64,000 nucleotides of DNA. Origin: Kaistia algarum (GTDB lineage Bacteria > Pseudomonadota > Alphaproteobacteria > Rhizobiales > Kaistiaceae). The notes beneath the pieces are model-generated. The model saw only the letters and a list, made by a program, of their open reading frames with translations. It had not been told where the DNA came from and searched no databases. Position 1 is the first letter of the stretch; each line of letters opens with the position of its first letter. The position numbers were made by a program, and so were the translations under genes. Shown one piece after another: positions 1 to 8,031 of the stretch. The DNA lies in assembly GCF_026343945.1 (NCBI RefSeq), contig NZ_JAPKNJ010000001.1, positions 434,001-498,000 on the forward strand. The letters run 5' to 3'.

Positions 1-2549
1 CCGGCATTGTAGCTGGCCGCCAGCTGGTCGGCATAGCCACTGAAGGCGACCGAGCGGTTCGCCTCGACATTCTGCCACGTATAGGCAAGCCCGGTACGGA
101 GCGCGATGTCGCCCGCCGGGAGGCCGCTCCACGTCCTTCCGCCGTAGATACCGAGATGCCAGTTCTCGCTGTCCCCCGACGCGTTGCGGTCGATCAGGTT
201 GAAGTTCGTGTAGCTGTAGCCGCCGGCGAGGCCGACGCGCCAGCTATCGCCGAGCGCCGTGTCGGCGCCGATCAGGAAGCCGCCGGTCGATCCCGAGATT
301 CCCGCCGCATTGTCGTCGCCGGCCATCTCGCCCCAGGAGCCGAATCCGGTCGTCCACACCGCGAGGCCGTCTGTGGTGGCGGGAGCAGCCGCCAGATTGT
401 CTGCGCCGCCGTCCAAAGCATAGCCGACCACCGGCGCGGCCGATGCGGCGACGCCGCCCTGAGCCGCCCGCAGACGCCCGTCGAGCGCGCCGCGGATCAG
501 ACCGCTCTGCTCCACCAGCAGTCCCTTCACCGAGGCGTTCACGTAGCCGGGAAGCTGATCGAAGGCCCAGCGCGCGTCCGCGGCATTGAGGACGACAAGC
601 TGGGCGTTGAGACCCACGGCGGCCGAATCGAGCGCAGTGGCGGCCGCCGTCTGGTTGGCGGTCTCGGTCACCGAGGCGAAGGCGATGCCGCTCCGGACGA
701 TGTCGAGCTGGAGGCCATCGCTGTCGGCGGTCGTGTCGACGTCGAGGAAAGGATACGGGGCATCGATCGCGCCGAAGCTGGGCGCGACCACGTCGAAATT
801 GCCGACGACGCCCCCAGCGGCGCTGATGATCTGATAGCTCGCAAAGCCGGGTTTCCATTCGGCCGTCGGCGCCACATAGAGCGTTGCATTGTCGACGAAC
901 ACCTGGCCACCCGACTGGACAAGGTCGCTGGTGCCGCCGGCACCGAGTTCCGCCACATAGTAGGATCCTGGCTGGAAGGCGACGTTTCCCTGTACCGATG
1001 TCATTCCGACCGAATGGCCGGGCGAGACGCCGCCGCCCGTCGTCAGATCGCCGGTGATCGTGCCGTTGCCGCTGAGCACACCCGTATTGGCGAAATTGCC
1101 ATCGACCGTCCCGTCATTGGCGAAGGTTCCCGCATTCGTCACATTGCCGACGATCGTGCCGAGATTGGAAACGCTGGCGCCGGCATCGACGGCAAGCGGC
1201 GCGGCTACCGTCGCCTGGAATGTCGCGGAGCCTGCCGATACGGTAATCCCGGCCGGCAACGTCATATTCGCCTGGAAAATGATGCCGCCGGGACCATCGA
1301 GCGTCAGCCCGCCGATGCCCGTAAACGCGCTGGCGAAGGTCGCGTTATCGGGCGTGGAGAACACCGAATCTCCCGCGATATAGACCGGGAGATTGGTGGC
1401 GAAGCTCGACGGCATGTCGAAATCGCCGATAGCGGACAGATAGGGTGAGAAAGTGATCCCCGAGCCCTGCGGATCGTTTGCCAAATAGCCGACGAACCCG
1501 CCAACGGCATCGAAGACATAGGTGAACGAGGCGAGGACATTGATGCCCGTGTTGACGCCGCCGCCGGCGAGACGAGCGAATTCAGGGGTCGCGGGCGGGT
1601 TGTCGGTGCCGCCGACGACGAAGCTGTAGCCGACACCCTCTGTCCCGCCGAAATAAACGGAGACCTGCGTTCCGTCGGGTGCGCAATTGAACGAGGCGTT
1701 GCTGGCGCACGGCACGGACTGCCCTGCGATGCTGCTGCCGAGATCGGCCCACATATATTGCAGGCCCGTATCCACCAGGATCGGCGACGACGACGACGTT
1801 CCGTTGACGACCACCGAACCCGCCGTCGTCTGCCAGTTGGGCGCCGTCGCGCCGGTTGTGGGCTGGAGCTGGACATAGGCGAAGCCGGTACCGGCATTCG
1901 CGCTGGTGAGGCCGGCCTGTATGCCATCCGCCGTGATGACATAGCCCGCCCGAACGGTGCCCTCGTCCATCCCGGTGAGGTGGAGCAGCGGGTTGTTGTT
2001 CAGCGAGGGCAGATAGTCCGGCCCCCAGCCCGTATCCGGGCGGCCGAAGCCGATGCCGATCATATGGGCGCAGCCAGAGTCGGCACTGGCGCATGAAACG
2101 CCGCCGGGATTGGCCGAATCGTAGTATTCGGCCGCGACGAACACTTCGACCTCGGCCGTGGCGAGGTTGCCGTTGCCGTCATTGCTGTCGGTAAAGGTGA
2201 CCGTCTGCGTCGTCCATGTGCCGAGCGCGTAATTGCCGCTGCTGCCATATTCGATCTTCTGCAGATCGGACGATTGCTGGAAGTCCGGCAGAAGATATTG
2301 CGGCAGGACCATGCCCTGCGAACCGGTATCGAGCTGGTATTCGACGGGAGTTCCCCCGGCGACCGAAGCCATCACATAGAGCGCAGCCCCGGAAGGATCC
2401 AGGCTCGAATTCTTCGTATAGTTGATCGTGTAGGAAGTCGTGTAGCTGTCGTAGAGATTCCAGCTTGTCGCTTCCTGCGCCGACGCAGCCTGCGAGAGAC
2501 CCAGTGCAGCCAAGATGCCAATGGCAAACGCCATGCGCGGAATAGTCAT
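1..2549 (-). CDS. Autotransporter with pepsin-like aspartic protease passenger (3' end outside window)
   Basis: The frame is open from 2549 to the left edge, at least 849 residues, and was read codon by codon down to about 1141. A signal peptide (MTIPRMAFAIGILAALG..ASA) ends near residue 24. Residues ~45-360 look like a two-lobed pepsin fold: LDTGS with D74, a flap-like I-E-Y-G-S-S-G at Y101, an IGIGFG strand near 165, a second LVDTG with D260, and a closing YVFD..GGFVGYL near 345-356. The D74-D260 spacing of 186 is close to pepsin's 183. Cysteines 153/160 and 281/289 could form disulfides. A Gly/Thr-rich autotransporter stalk with VSPGHSVG follows (~480-545). The beta-barrel begins near 729 (VWTTGFGSWGEM). 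ATG 2561 is in frame, four codons upstream, and is an alternative start. The residue after the second DTG is Leu, not Ser/Thr, so activity is unproven. The protein is probably anchored in the outer membrane. Confidence 0.85.
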   Translation of the reverse strand, partial: MTIPRMAFAIGILAALGLSQAASAQEATSWNLYDSYTTSYTINYTKNSSLDPSGAALYVMASVAGGTPVEYQLDTGSQGMVLPQYLLPDFQQSSDLQKIEYGSSGNYALGTWTTQTVTFTDSNDGNGNLATAEVEVFVAAEYYDSANPGGVSCASADSGCAHMIGIGFGRPDTGWGPDYLPSLNNNPLLHLTGMDEGTVRAGYVITADGIQAGLTSANAGTGFAYVQLQPTTGATAPNWQTTAGSVVVNGTSSSSPILVDTGLQYMWADLGSSIAGQSVPCASNASFNCAPDGTQVSVYFGGTEGVGYSFVVGGTDNPPATPEFARLAGGGVNTGINVLASFTYVFDAVGGFVGYLANDPQGSGITFSPYLSAIGDFDMPSSFATNLPVYIAGDSVFSTPDNATFASAFTGIGGLTLDGPGGIIFQANMTLPAGITVSAGSATFQATVAAPLAVDAGASVSNLGTIVGNVTNAGTFANDGTVDGNFANTGVLSGNGTITGDLTTGGGVSPGHSVGMTSVQGNVAFQPGSYYVAELGAGGTSDLVQSGGQVFVDNATLYVAPTAEWKPGFASYQIISAAGGVVGNFDVVAPSFGAIDAPYPFLDVDTTADSDGLQLDIVRSGIAFASVTETANQTAAATALDSAAVGLNAQLVVLNAADARWAFDQLPGYVNASVKGLLVEQSGLIRGALDGRLRAAQGGVAASAAPVVGYALDGGADNLAAAPATTDGLAVWTTGFGSWGEMAGDDNAAGISGSTGGFLIGADTALGDSWRVGLAGGYSYTNFNLIDRNASGDSENWHLGIYGGRTWSGLPAGDIALRTGLAYTWQNVEANRSVAFSGYADQLAASYNA

Positions 2550-2771
2550 CGTTGCCCCCATCGTGCCATTCCCAGCGCGATGTTCACATCATTTGGGCGA
2601 CGAATCCAAGCGGGATTTTAACTTCAGGTTGCAAAAATCCCGCTGGCCTTTGGAAGCTCGACAGCGCGATGCAACGCCTGCCCGTTCAATGACGGAATCG
2701 AGGCGACGAGTGATATCGTCGAGGTCGGGGTGCACGTAGATGGTTGGTGAAAATCGGCGCGCGCGGATGGC

Positions 2772-2804
2772 TCTTGAACCCTCCACTTGAGGGCGAGTTC
2801 AAGA
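2772..2804 (-). terminator. Hairpin downstream of the cell wall hydrolase
   Basis: TCTTGAAC (2772-2779) pairs with GTTCAAGA (2797-2804), and the inner CCTC pairs with GAGG, leaving a short loop and a 4-nt bulge. It lies 30 nt past the stop of the minus-strand hydrolase gene. No T-run follows, so termination is only a possibility. The structure could instead belong to the leader of the autotransporter gene. Confidence 0.35.
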
Positions 2805-2833
2805 AAGGACGGAGGTCGCGGTAAATTTCCCGC

Positions 2834-4093
2834 TCAGCTCCAGCCGCCGCCATAGGTCTTGTAGAAGATGTGGTGGCCGATCTTCTGCATCTTCTTCATC
2901 GTGCGGGCCCAGCGCGGCTTGACGTAATTGGCGTGGTAATGCGTCGACGAGCCGACCTTGGCGTTCCACCAGCCATCGTCGAACAGCACGCGGCGCGCCA
3001 GCGTTTCCGCCTCTTTCCACGCCGCGGCGTCGGTGATCCGCTTCTTGATGCCGTCGCAGGCGAAGGAGAACTGGCAGGCGTTGCGCATGTCCTTGTTCTG
3101 GTAGACGACGCCGCAGACCGTGCTGGGATAGGCCGGGTTCTTCAGGCGGTTGATCACTACCTGGGCGACCGCGAGCTGGCCCTTTTCGGGTTCGCCGCGC
3201 GCCTCGAAATAGATCGCCGTCGCCAGGCACTTCTGCTCGGTCTTCGAGCGGGCATTGGGCGGGATCGGGTTGGTCACCCAGGAATGGTCGGGCCTGCCGT
3301 CGATGCCCATCGCCGAGGGCTTGTTGAGCAGGGCGCTGAACGGCGCTTCAAGGGCCGTATTGTCATCGGGATTGGCATAGGCGGAGACGACATCGGCAGT
3401 GTCGGCCCGTCGGCCGCGCCGCCCCTTGCCGGGCCGGTCGATCGGCGCGATCGAGGCCAGCGTGACGGTGGGATTGGCGATCTTCTTCTTCGCCGACGCG
3501 GCCGAGGCGATCTCCGTCGTGTCGCCCGTCTTCACTTCGTCGCGCGGCAGCAGCGCGGCGGCAAGGCGTGGGTTCGGCTCGGCGAAGGCGATGTTCTCCT
3601 TTTCCGCCACCAGCGTGCCGGCGGAGAAGCGCACATAGGCGATCTGTGCCGGCTTCAGCGGTACGGTGATGTCCATCTTGGCGAGACGGTTGACGGCCGG
3701 CGCTTCGAAGGGCGGGGCCGAGACGAGGCCGCCACGGCGCGCGACGTCGAGCTTCGGCACGATCAGAATGCCCTCGCTCTCGGCGAGGCGCTCGGACTTC
3801 GACTGCGGATCGCCGACATCGGGCAGATAGGCTTCACCGGCCGGCGTCGCGACGACACGGGTCAGCCAGCGTTCGGAGACCGGCCTCTCCTTGCCGAACA
3901 GCTCGACAACGTCCTGCAGTGCAACCGTGACGGAGCCGAACGGGGCCAGTGCGGCAGCGAGAATGAGAGAGAAGAAGACGGCGCGTGCCGGTGACGGGCG
4001 CGGCTTGCGGCGGCGAAGCGCCAGGCGCGGATCGCGGCCCAGCGGGGCACCGGAGCGCGATGCGTAATAAACTCGCTGCTCACTCGGAACCAT
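2834..4093 (-). CDS. Cell wall hydrolase, SleB/CwlJ family
   Basis: This 419-residue protein probably cleaves peptidoglycan in the periplasm. After a basic N-terminus (~40 residues) comes one membrane segment (FFSLILAAALAPFG) acting as signal anchor. About 230 low-complexity residues follow, and the C-terminal ~135 residues form a Hydrolase_2 (SleB-like) domain. The candidate catalytic glutamate is E297 in YFEARGEP, followed by QLAVAQVVINR and STHYHANYV, both typical of the family. ATG 4093 is used; an in-frame TTG precedes it. The gene stands alone with a 379-nt upstream gap. In alphaproteobacteria such proteins are usually general lytic enzymes, unlike the Bacillus spore germination factor. 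Confidence 0.85.
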   Translation of the reverse strand: MVPSEQRVYYASRSGAPLGRDPRLALRRRKPRPSPARAVFFSLILAAALAPFGSVTVALQDVVELFGKERPVSERWLTRVVATPAGEAYLPDVGDPQSKSERLAESEGILIVPKLDVARRGGLVSAPPFEAPAVNRLAKMDITVPLKPAQIAYVRFSAGTLVAEKENIAFAEPNPRLAAALLPRDEVKTGDTTEIASAASAKKKIANPTVTLASIAPIDRPGKGRRGRRADTADVVSAYANPDDNTALEAPFSALLNKPSAMGIDGRPDHSWVTNPIPPNARSKTEQKCLATAIYFEARGEPEKGQLAVAQVVINRLKNPAYPSTVCGVVYQNKDMRNACQFSFACDGIKKRITDAAAWKEAETLARRVLFDDGWWNAKVGSSTHYHANYVKPRWARTMKKMQKIGHHIFYKTYGGGWS

Positions 4094-4472
4094 CAAGCAC
4101 GCAACTCCACGCGCACGAACTCGGAACGACCGGGTGTGTCTATCCGGTCACGTCGCTAAAACTTGATGGATTAACCTTGAAACGAGGTTAACGACGCGTG
4201 CCGTTGCGGGACAGATCGGGATCCCGGCGAGCTCCGAGCGCGGCGGAGATCCATCGGGGGGAGGAAAGCCAAGCCGAGGACGAGAGGAAAGTCGTCGGCC
4301 GAGACGAGCCATGATCCGGCTCTCCCGACCGGCTATGCTGATCCACGGCATGGAAGCCGGAAAGGGACCGTCGAGCGGCTAGCGAATCCAGACGAACGGA
4401 ACAGAGGCCCGAGCCTCGTCCCGCGCTGCCAGACGCCATCAACGATAGAGGAAGACCGAAGCTTGCCGAAAC
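4094..4472. other. Intergenic region without a supported gene
   Basis: This 379-nt gap separates the cell wall hydrolase start from the small-protein gene. The only structure I can point to is the inverted repeat at 4171-4191. Short minus-strand frames here (about 67 and 84 codons) are Arg/Ser-rich with no recognisable motif, and I do not call them. Confidence 0.5.
4171..4191. promoter_or_regulatory. Inverted repeat TTAACCT-N7-AGGTTAA upstream of the hydrolase
   Basis: Perfect 7-bp arms around a 7-nt centre, 78 nt upstream of the cell wall hydrolase start. Each arm contains TTAACC, which resembles a half site for the alphaproteobacterial regulator CtrA, but the arms face each other and do not fit the canonical direct TTAA-N7-TTAA. 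It may be an operator for an unidentified dimeric regulator. Confidence 0.4.
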
Positions 4473-4661
4473 TCAGTCACGACGGACGGGGCGATAGATG
4501 CCCGTGACCGGATCCTGAACCAGGGTCGCGGTGGGGCGGTCGGCCATGGCGCGCTCGGCTTCGCGAAGGCGGATCGCCGCGTGCTCGCGTGCCTTGGCAA
4601 AGGTGCGCGCGGCGACGACGCCGAGCGTTCCGAGCAGTGCGACCATGACGAGCTGCGGCAT
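4473..4661 (-). CDS. Small conserved-looking membrane protein, 62 aa
   Basis: Function unknown. The N-terminal ~20 residues (MPQLVMVALLGTLGVVAART) form one hydrophobic helix, followed by a charged helix (AKAREHAAIRLREAERA) and a tail ending in DPVTGIYRPVRRD. ATG 4661 is chosen because AGGGAAGG lies about 4 nt upstream; the frame could start five codons earlier at GTG 4676. It is transcribed away from sppA's upstream genes with a 110-nt gap. The motif DPVTGIYRP looks constrained rather than random, which supports a real gene. Confidence 0.6.
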   Translation of the reverse strand: MPQLVMVALLGTLGVVAARTFAKAREHAAIRLREAERAMADRPTATLVQDPVTGIYRPVRRD

Positions 4662-4771
4662 TTGACCTTCCCTCACGAGCGGCCCCGAAGTTGCCGTCCA
4701 CCATGATCAAACATGACTCTTTCTGACCGCCGCTGCAACTCCCCGCGGCGATGCGGCAAATCGTCCGCCAA

Positions 4772-5629
4772 TCAAAGGCCGTAGCGGCTCCACCAGGCGC
4801 GCTCTTCGATCGCCGACACTGCCGCTTCCACGGCCTCGGCGCCAAGGCGCGAGGACGGCAGCCCGCCGCCGAACCTCGCGAACAGGCCGCGCTTCGGCTG
4901 GATCGGCACCAGATGCAGCTTATCGCCGAAGCGCTCGCGCAGCACGGTCCGGAGATCACCGATGCGGTCGGCAAGGCCGATCTCGACAGCGCGCGTGCCC
5001 GACCAGAAGGCGCCCGAGAACAGTGCCGGCTCATCGGCGAGGCGGACGCCGCGGCGGGCGCGAACGAGATCGACGAACATGTCGTGCACGTCGCGCTGCA
5101 GCGATTTCAGATGCTGCACATCGCTTTCGCGTTCGGGCTGGAAGGGGTCGAGCATCGACTTGTTCTCGCCGGCCGTATGGACGCGGCGCTCGATGCCGAT
5201 CTTCTCGATCAGCTTGACGAAGCCGAAGCCGGCGGAAACGACGCCGATCGAGCCGACGATCGAGCTTTCGTCGACGATGATCTCGTCGCCGGCGAGCGCA
5301 ATGAGGTAGCCGCCCGAGGCGCCGACATCCTCGATGGCGACGATGACCTCTTTCTTGTTCTCCTCGGCCAGCGCGCGGATGCGCTTGAAGACCAGATGCG
5401 ACTGCACGGGCGAGCCGCCGGGCGAATTGATCACGATCGCGACCAGCGGCGCCTTCTTCACCGCGAAGGCGCGCTTCAGCGTTCCGGCCACGGCGGCAAG
5501 CGTTATGCCCTGGCGCAGCGGCGAAACCTGGCCAATGACGCCGGAGAGACGCACGACCGGAACGACGATCTTCTCGCGCCGGAAACGCTCCGGCAGCCAG
5601 GCGAGCCAGGGTTCGAGGGACGATGCCAT
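4772..5629 (-). CDS. sppA: S49 family signal peptide peptidase, SppA-like
   Basis: A 285-residue serine protease of the short SppA/SohB type, which degrades leftover signal peptides at the inner membrane. The Ser/Lys dyad is visible: S105 in GASGGYL and K157 in ENKSM. Their 52-residue spacing equals that of Bacillus SppA. INSPGG (oxyanion region) and SSIVGSIGV are also present. The start is ATG 5629 (MASSLEP), 5 nt after an AGAGG; ATG 5632 directly before it overlaps the stop of the upstream methyltransferase as ATGA, which suggests translational coupling. There is no obvious N-terminal transmembrane segment. Confidence 0.9.
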   Translation of the reverse strand: MASSLEPWLAWLPERFRREKIVVPVVRLSGVIGQVSPLRQGITLAAVAGTLKRAFAVKKAPLVAIVINSPGGSPVQSHLVFKRIRALAEENKKEVIVAIEDVGASGGYLIALAGDEIIVDESSIVGSIGVVSAGFGFVKLIEKIGIERRVHTAGENKSMLDPFQPERESDVQHLKSLQRDVHDMFVDLVRARRGVRLADEPALFSGAFWSGTRAVEIGLADRIGDLRTVLRERFGDKLHLVPIQPKRGLFARFGGGLPSSRLGAEAVEAAVSAIEERAWWSRYGL

Positions 5630-6465
5630 CATGTCCTCTTTGTCTTTGCAGCGCCGGGCGCCACCCAAGGATGCACGTCGCACAAGGCTGCGCCTTCGCG
5701 CAAGATCGCCGAGAGCGCCGGCGTGAAGGCGTTGCCACCGGCCCCGTGCAGGATGAGGCCGGGAAAAAGCTGCATCGGCGCGCGGCTGCCCTTGGTGCCC
5801 AGCGCCAGGATGCGGAGCGCGGGCGCGTCGGCGCGGGGATGGACGGGGAGCAGGGCAAGGCCGCCGAACCGGCCGGCCATCGCCTCCGTGAGATCGGCGA
5901 GACGGACGGCCGGCAGGATCGCCGCCAGTTGGCCCCCAGGCGCCAGTAGCGCGGCAGCAGCGCGAAACCAACCCTCGAGCCCCTCCTCGCCAAGAACATG
6001 CGCCCGCGCCCGCTGCGGGTCCGGGGAGGCGCGCACGCTGGCACGCTCATGGAAGGGCGGATTCATCAAAGCGAAATCAAAGCTCCCGGCCAGGAGCCCT
6101 GCCCGGCTGCGTCCGGCCTCGTTCAGCAGATCAGCCTCGGCGAGCGAGACCCGGCCGGCGAAGGCGGCGTTGGCGGGACGGGAAAGCGCGGTGTGGGCGG
6201 CGGCAAGGAGTTCTGTCTCGCGCTCGGCGAGAATCACTTCGGCGCCGACGGAGCGCGCGGCCAGGCAGAAGCCTGCGACGCCCGCCCCCGCACCGAGGTC
6301 TATGCATCTTCCCCGCACATCGGCGTCAAAGGCGGCGGCCAGCAGAACGGCATCGAGACCGGAGCGGTGATGGCCGGTGCGGGGCTGCACCGCCTCGACG
6401 CGGCCGCCGAGGAACGCGTCGACGCTCCAGCCCTCCAGGCCCTCGCCGGCGATCGCGGACGCCAT
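5629..6465 (-). CDS. TrmN6-type tRNA1(Val) (adenine37-N6)-methyltransferase
   Basis: A 278-residue class I SAM-dependent methyltransferase. The SAM-binding motif DLGAGAGVAGF lies near residue 57 and the adenine-N6 signature NPPF near residue 135 (ALMNPPFHE). The opening GGRV..QPRTGHHRSGLDAVLLAA is typical of the TrmN6/YfiC family, which modifies A37 of tRNA-Val. It sits directly behind a DUF2007 gene (adjacent, no gap) and overlaps the sppA start, so the three genes form one operon. Assignment to the exact tRNA substrate is by family only. Confidence 0.85.
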   Translation of the reverse strand: MASAIAGEGLEGWSVDAFLGGRVEAVQPRTGHHRSGLDAVLLAAAFDADVRGRCIDLGAGAGVAGFCLAARSVGAEVILAERETELLAAAHTALSRPANAAFAGRVSLAEADLLNEAGRSRAGLLAGSFDFALMNPPFHERASVRASPDPQRARAHVLGEEGLEGWFRAAAALLAPGGQLAAILPAVRLADLTEAMAGRFGGLALLPVHPRADAPALRILALGTKGSRAPMQLFPGLILHGAGGNAFTPALSAILREGAALCDVHPWVAPGAAKTKRT

Positions 6466-6702
6466 TCAGTCGCCCCCGGTATCGGGCCGAAGTTCCGCCG
6501 CCATGCCGGCATCGGTCAAGAGCGCGCGGGCTGCGGCGATTTCGTCCGTCGGCACCAGGATCCGCCGCTGCAGCACGCCCAGAGAACCCTCCATGACGCT
6601 CATGTTCTGGTCGGCGAGATAATAGCCGATGCCCGAATCCTTCAGCAGCGCCTCGACGAAGGAGATGAGGACCATGTCATTGGTCCGGATGAGCTCTTCC
6701 AT
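6466..6702 (-). CDS. DUF2007 family small protein
   Basis: A 78-residue protein starting MEELIRTNDMVLISFVEALL. It matches the DUF2007 pattern, in which an N-terminal strand-helix and a GVLQRRILVPTDEIAAARALL segment form a ferredoxin-like ACT/PII-type fold. Such proteins are annotated as putative signal-transducing proteins, but no function is established. It is the first gene of an operon with TrmN6 and SppA, with no spacing to the next start. Confidence 0.85.
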   Translation of the reverse strand: MEELIRTNDMVLISFVEALLKDSGIGYYLADQNMSVMEGSLGVLQRRILVPTDEIAAARALLTDAGMAAELRPDTGGD

Positions 6703-6917
6703 ATGGCCCCCTTGCGTGATGCGCTGGCTGCGCCGCCGGATGAGCCTAGGCGCGACGCGTCATGGCGGCAACGGCTGGCGCACGCCGTCGTTCCCGCCAT
6801 GCGTGCTTTCCGCCGCCGCCGCGGGGTCATACAGGGACGGCTGAGCCATCGTGTCCCTTGTTCCCACGCCCCTCCCCCCCTATTGTCCCCCCCGAAACGG
6901 CAACCGGGAGCGTGTCC

Positions 6918-7937
6918 GTGGGATTGGTAGTTCCTCTCGACGAGGGCAAGAAAAAGGGTTCGGCGAAGATCGAGCCGCTCGTTCAGCTCGTGTCGGCGGA
7001 TATGAACCGGGTGAACGAGCTGATCCTTTCCAAGGCCGGCTCGGACGTCGCGATGATTCCCGAAGTGGCGAACCATCTCATTTCATCTGGTGGCAAGCGG
7101 CTTCGCCCGATGCTGACGCTTTCGGCGGCGCGGCTTTGCGGCTATCGCGGCGAGGGGCATGTGAAGCTCGCCGCCAGCGTCGAGTTCATGCATACGGCGA
7201 CGCTTCTGCATGACGACGTGGTCGATGAGAGCGAATTGCGGCGCGGCAAATTGTCGGCCCGCATGCTGTGGGGCAACCAGGCGAGCGTGCTCGTCGGCGA
7301 TTTCCTCCTCGGCCAGGCGTTCCGCATGATGGTCGAGGTCGGATCGCTCGACGCGCTCGACGTTCTCGCCACGGCCGCCGCCGTCATCGCCGAAGGCGAG
7401 GTGATGCAGCTTTCCGCCGCGAAGAACATGTCGACGACCGAGGACGAATATCTCGCCGTCATCCGCGCCAAGACCGCCGCCCTCTTTTCGGCTGCCGCCG
7501 AGGTGGGGCCGATCATCGCCGGTCTCGGCCGCGACGAGCGCGCCGCCTTCCGCTCCTACGGCACCAATCTCGGTCTTGCCTTCCAGCTGATCGACGATGC
7601 GCTCGATTATGGCGGCTCTTCGGCCGATCTGGGCAAGAAGGTCGGCGACGATTTCCGAGAGGGCAAGATCACCCTGCCCGTGGTGCTGGCCTATCGGCGC
7701 GGCTCGGAAGCGGAGCGCGGCTTCTGGCAGCGCGCGCTGGAGCGCGGCGAGATCGCCGAAGGCGACCTTGAAAAGGCGATCGACCTGCTGCGGGCCCATG
7801 ACGCGATCGACGACACGGTCGAGCGGGCCCGGCATTTCGGATCGGTATCGCGCGACGCGCTGGCGCCGCTGCCTGATTCGCCGCACAAGGCCGCCCTGCT
7901 CGAAGTCGTGGATTTCTGCATCGAGCGCGCCTATTGA
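6918..7937 (+). CDS. ispB: Polyprenyl (octaprenyl-type) diphosphate synthase
   Basis: A 339-residue all-trans isoprenyl diphosphate synthase, which elongates FPP with IPP to make the quinone side chain. Both aspartate-rich motifs are visible: the first (HDDVVDES) at D99-D103 and the second (IDDALDY) at D226-D230. GGKRLRP binds IPP. GTG 6918 is preferred because GGGAG lies 7 nt upstream; GTG 6912 is in frame but too close to it. The gene is divergent from the DUF2007 operon. The product chain length (often C50 in this group) cannot be told from motifs alone. Confidence 0.9.
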   Translation: MGLVVPLDEGKKKGSAKIEPLVQLVSADMNRVNELILSKAGSDVAMIPEVANHLISSGGKRLRPMLTLSAARLCGYRGEGHVKLAASVEFMHTATLLHDDVVDESELRRGKLSARMLWGNQASVLVGDFLLGQAFRMMVEVGSLDALDVLATAAAVIAEGEVMQLSAAKNMSTTEDEYLAVIRAKTAALFSAAAEVGPIIAGLGRDERAAFRSYGTNLGLAFQLIDDALDYGGSSADLGKKVGDDFREGKITLPVVLAYRRGSEAERGFWQRALERGEIAEGDLEKAIDLLRAHDAIDDTVERARHFGSVSRDALAPLPDSPHKAALLEVVDFCIERAY

Positions 7938-7954
7938 GCCGAGTTGAGGCTTTC

Positions 7955-7971
7955 TTGCGGCGCAGCCGCAA
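7955..7971 (+). terminator. Small hairpin between ispB and the TPR gene
   Basis: TTGCGGC (7955-7961) and GCCGCAA (7965-7971) form a perfect 7-bp stem with a GCA loop, 18 nt after the ispB stop. No T-run follows, so this may be a weak or Rho-assisted terminator. Confidence 0.3.
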
Positions 7972-8031
7972 AACAGCCATGCTTGGGGCAGAGCGTTTCC
8001 GAGGTTACAGACAGCATAATCGGTGTTTTGC

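Noticed and set aside
156..1448. 430-codon plus-strand open frame
   Set aside because: It is antisense to the autotransporter, is rich in Arg/Gly/Ala without motifs, and arises from GC-rich codon bias. The minus-strand frame has a full domain order.
2034..2036. Third Asp-Thr-Gly (D172, RPDTGW) in the autotransporter passenger
   Set aside because: It lies in a loop after the GIGFG strand, is not preceded by a hydrophobic strand as catalytic DTGs are, and does not fit pepsin spacing.
2589..2786. 65-codon minus-strand frame between the hydrolase and the autotransporter
   Set aside because: It has no family resemblance and overlaps a hairpin. Evidence is too weak to call a gene.
4148..4442. Two short minus-strand frames before the cell wall hydrolase
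   Set aside because: No ribosome binding site, no recognisable motif, and Arg/Ser-rich composition.
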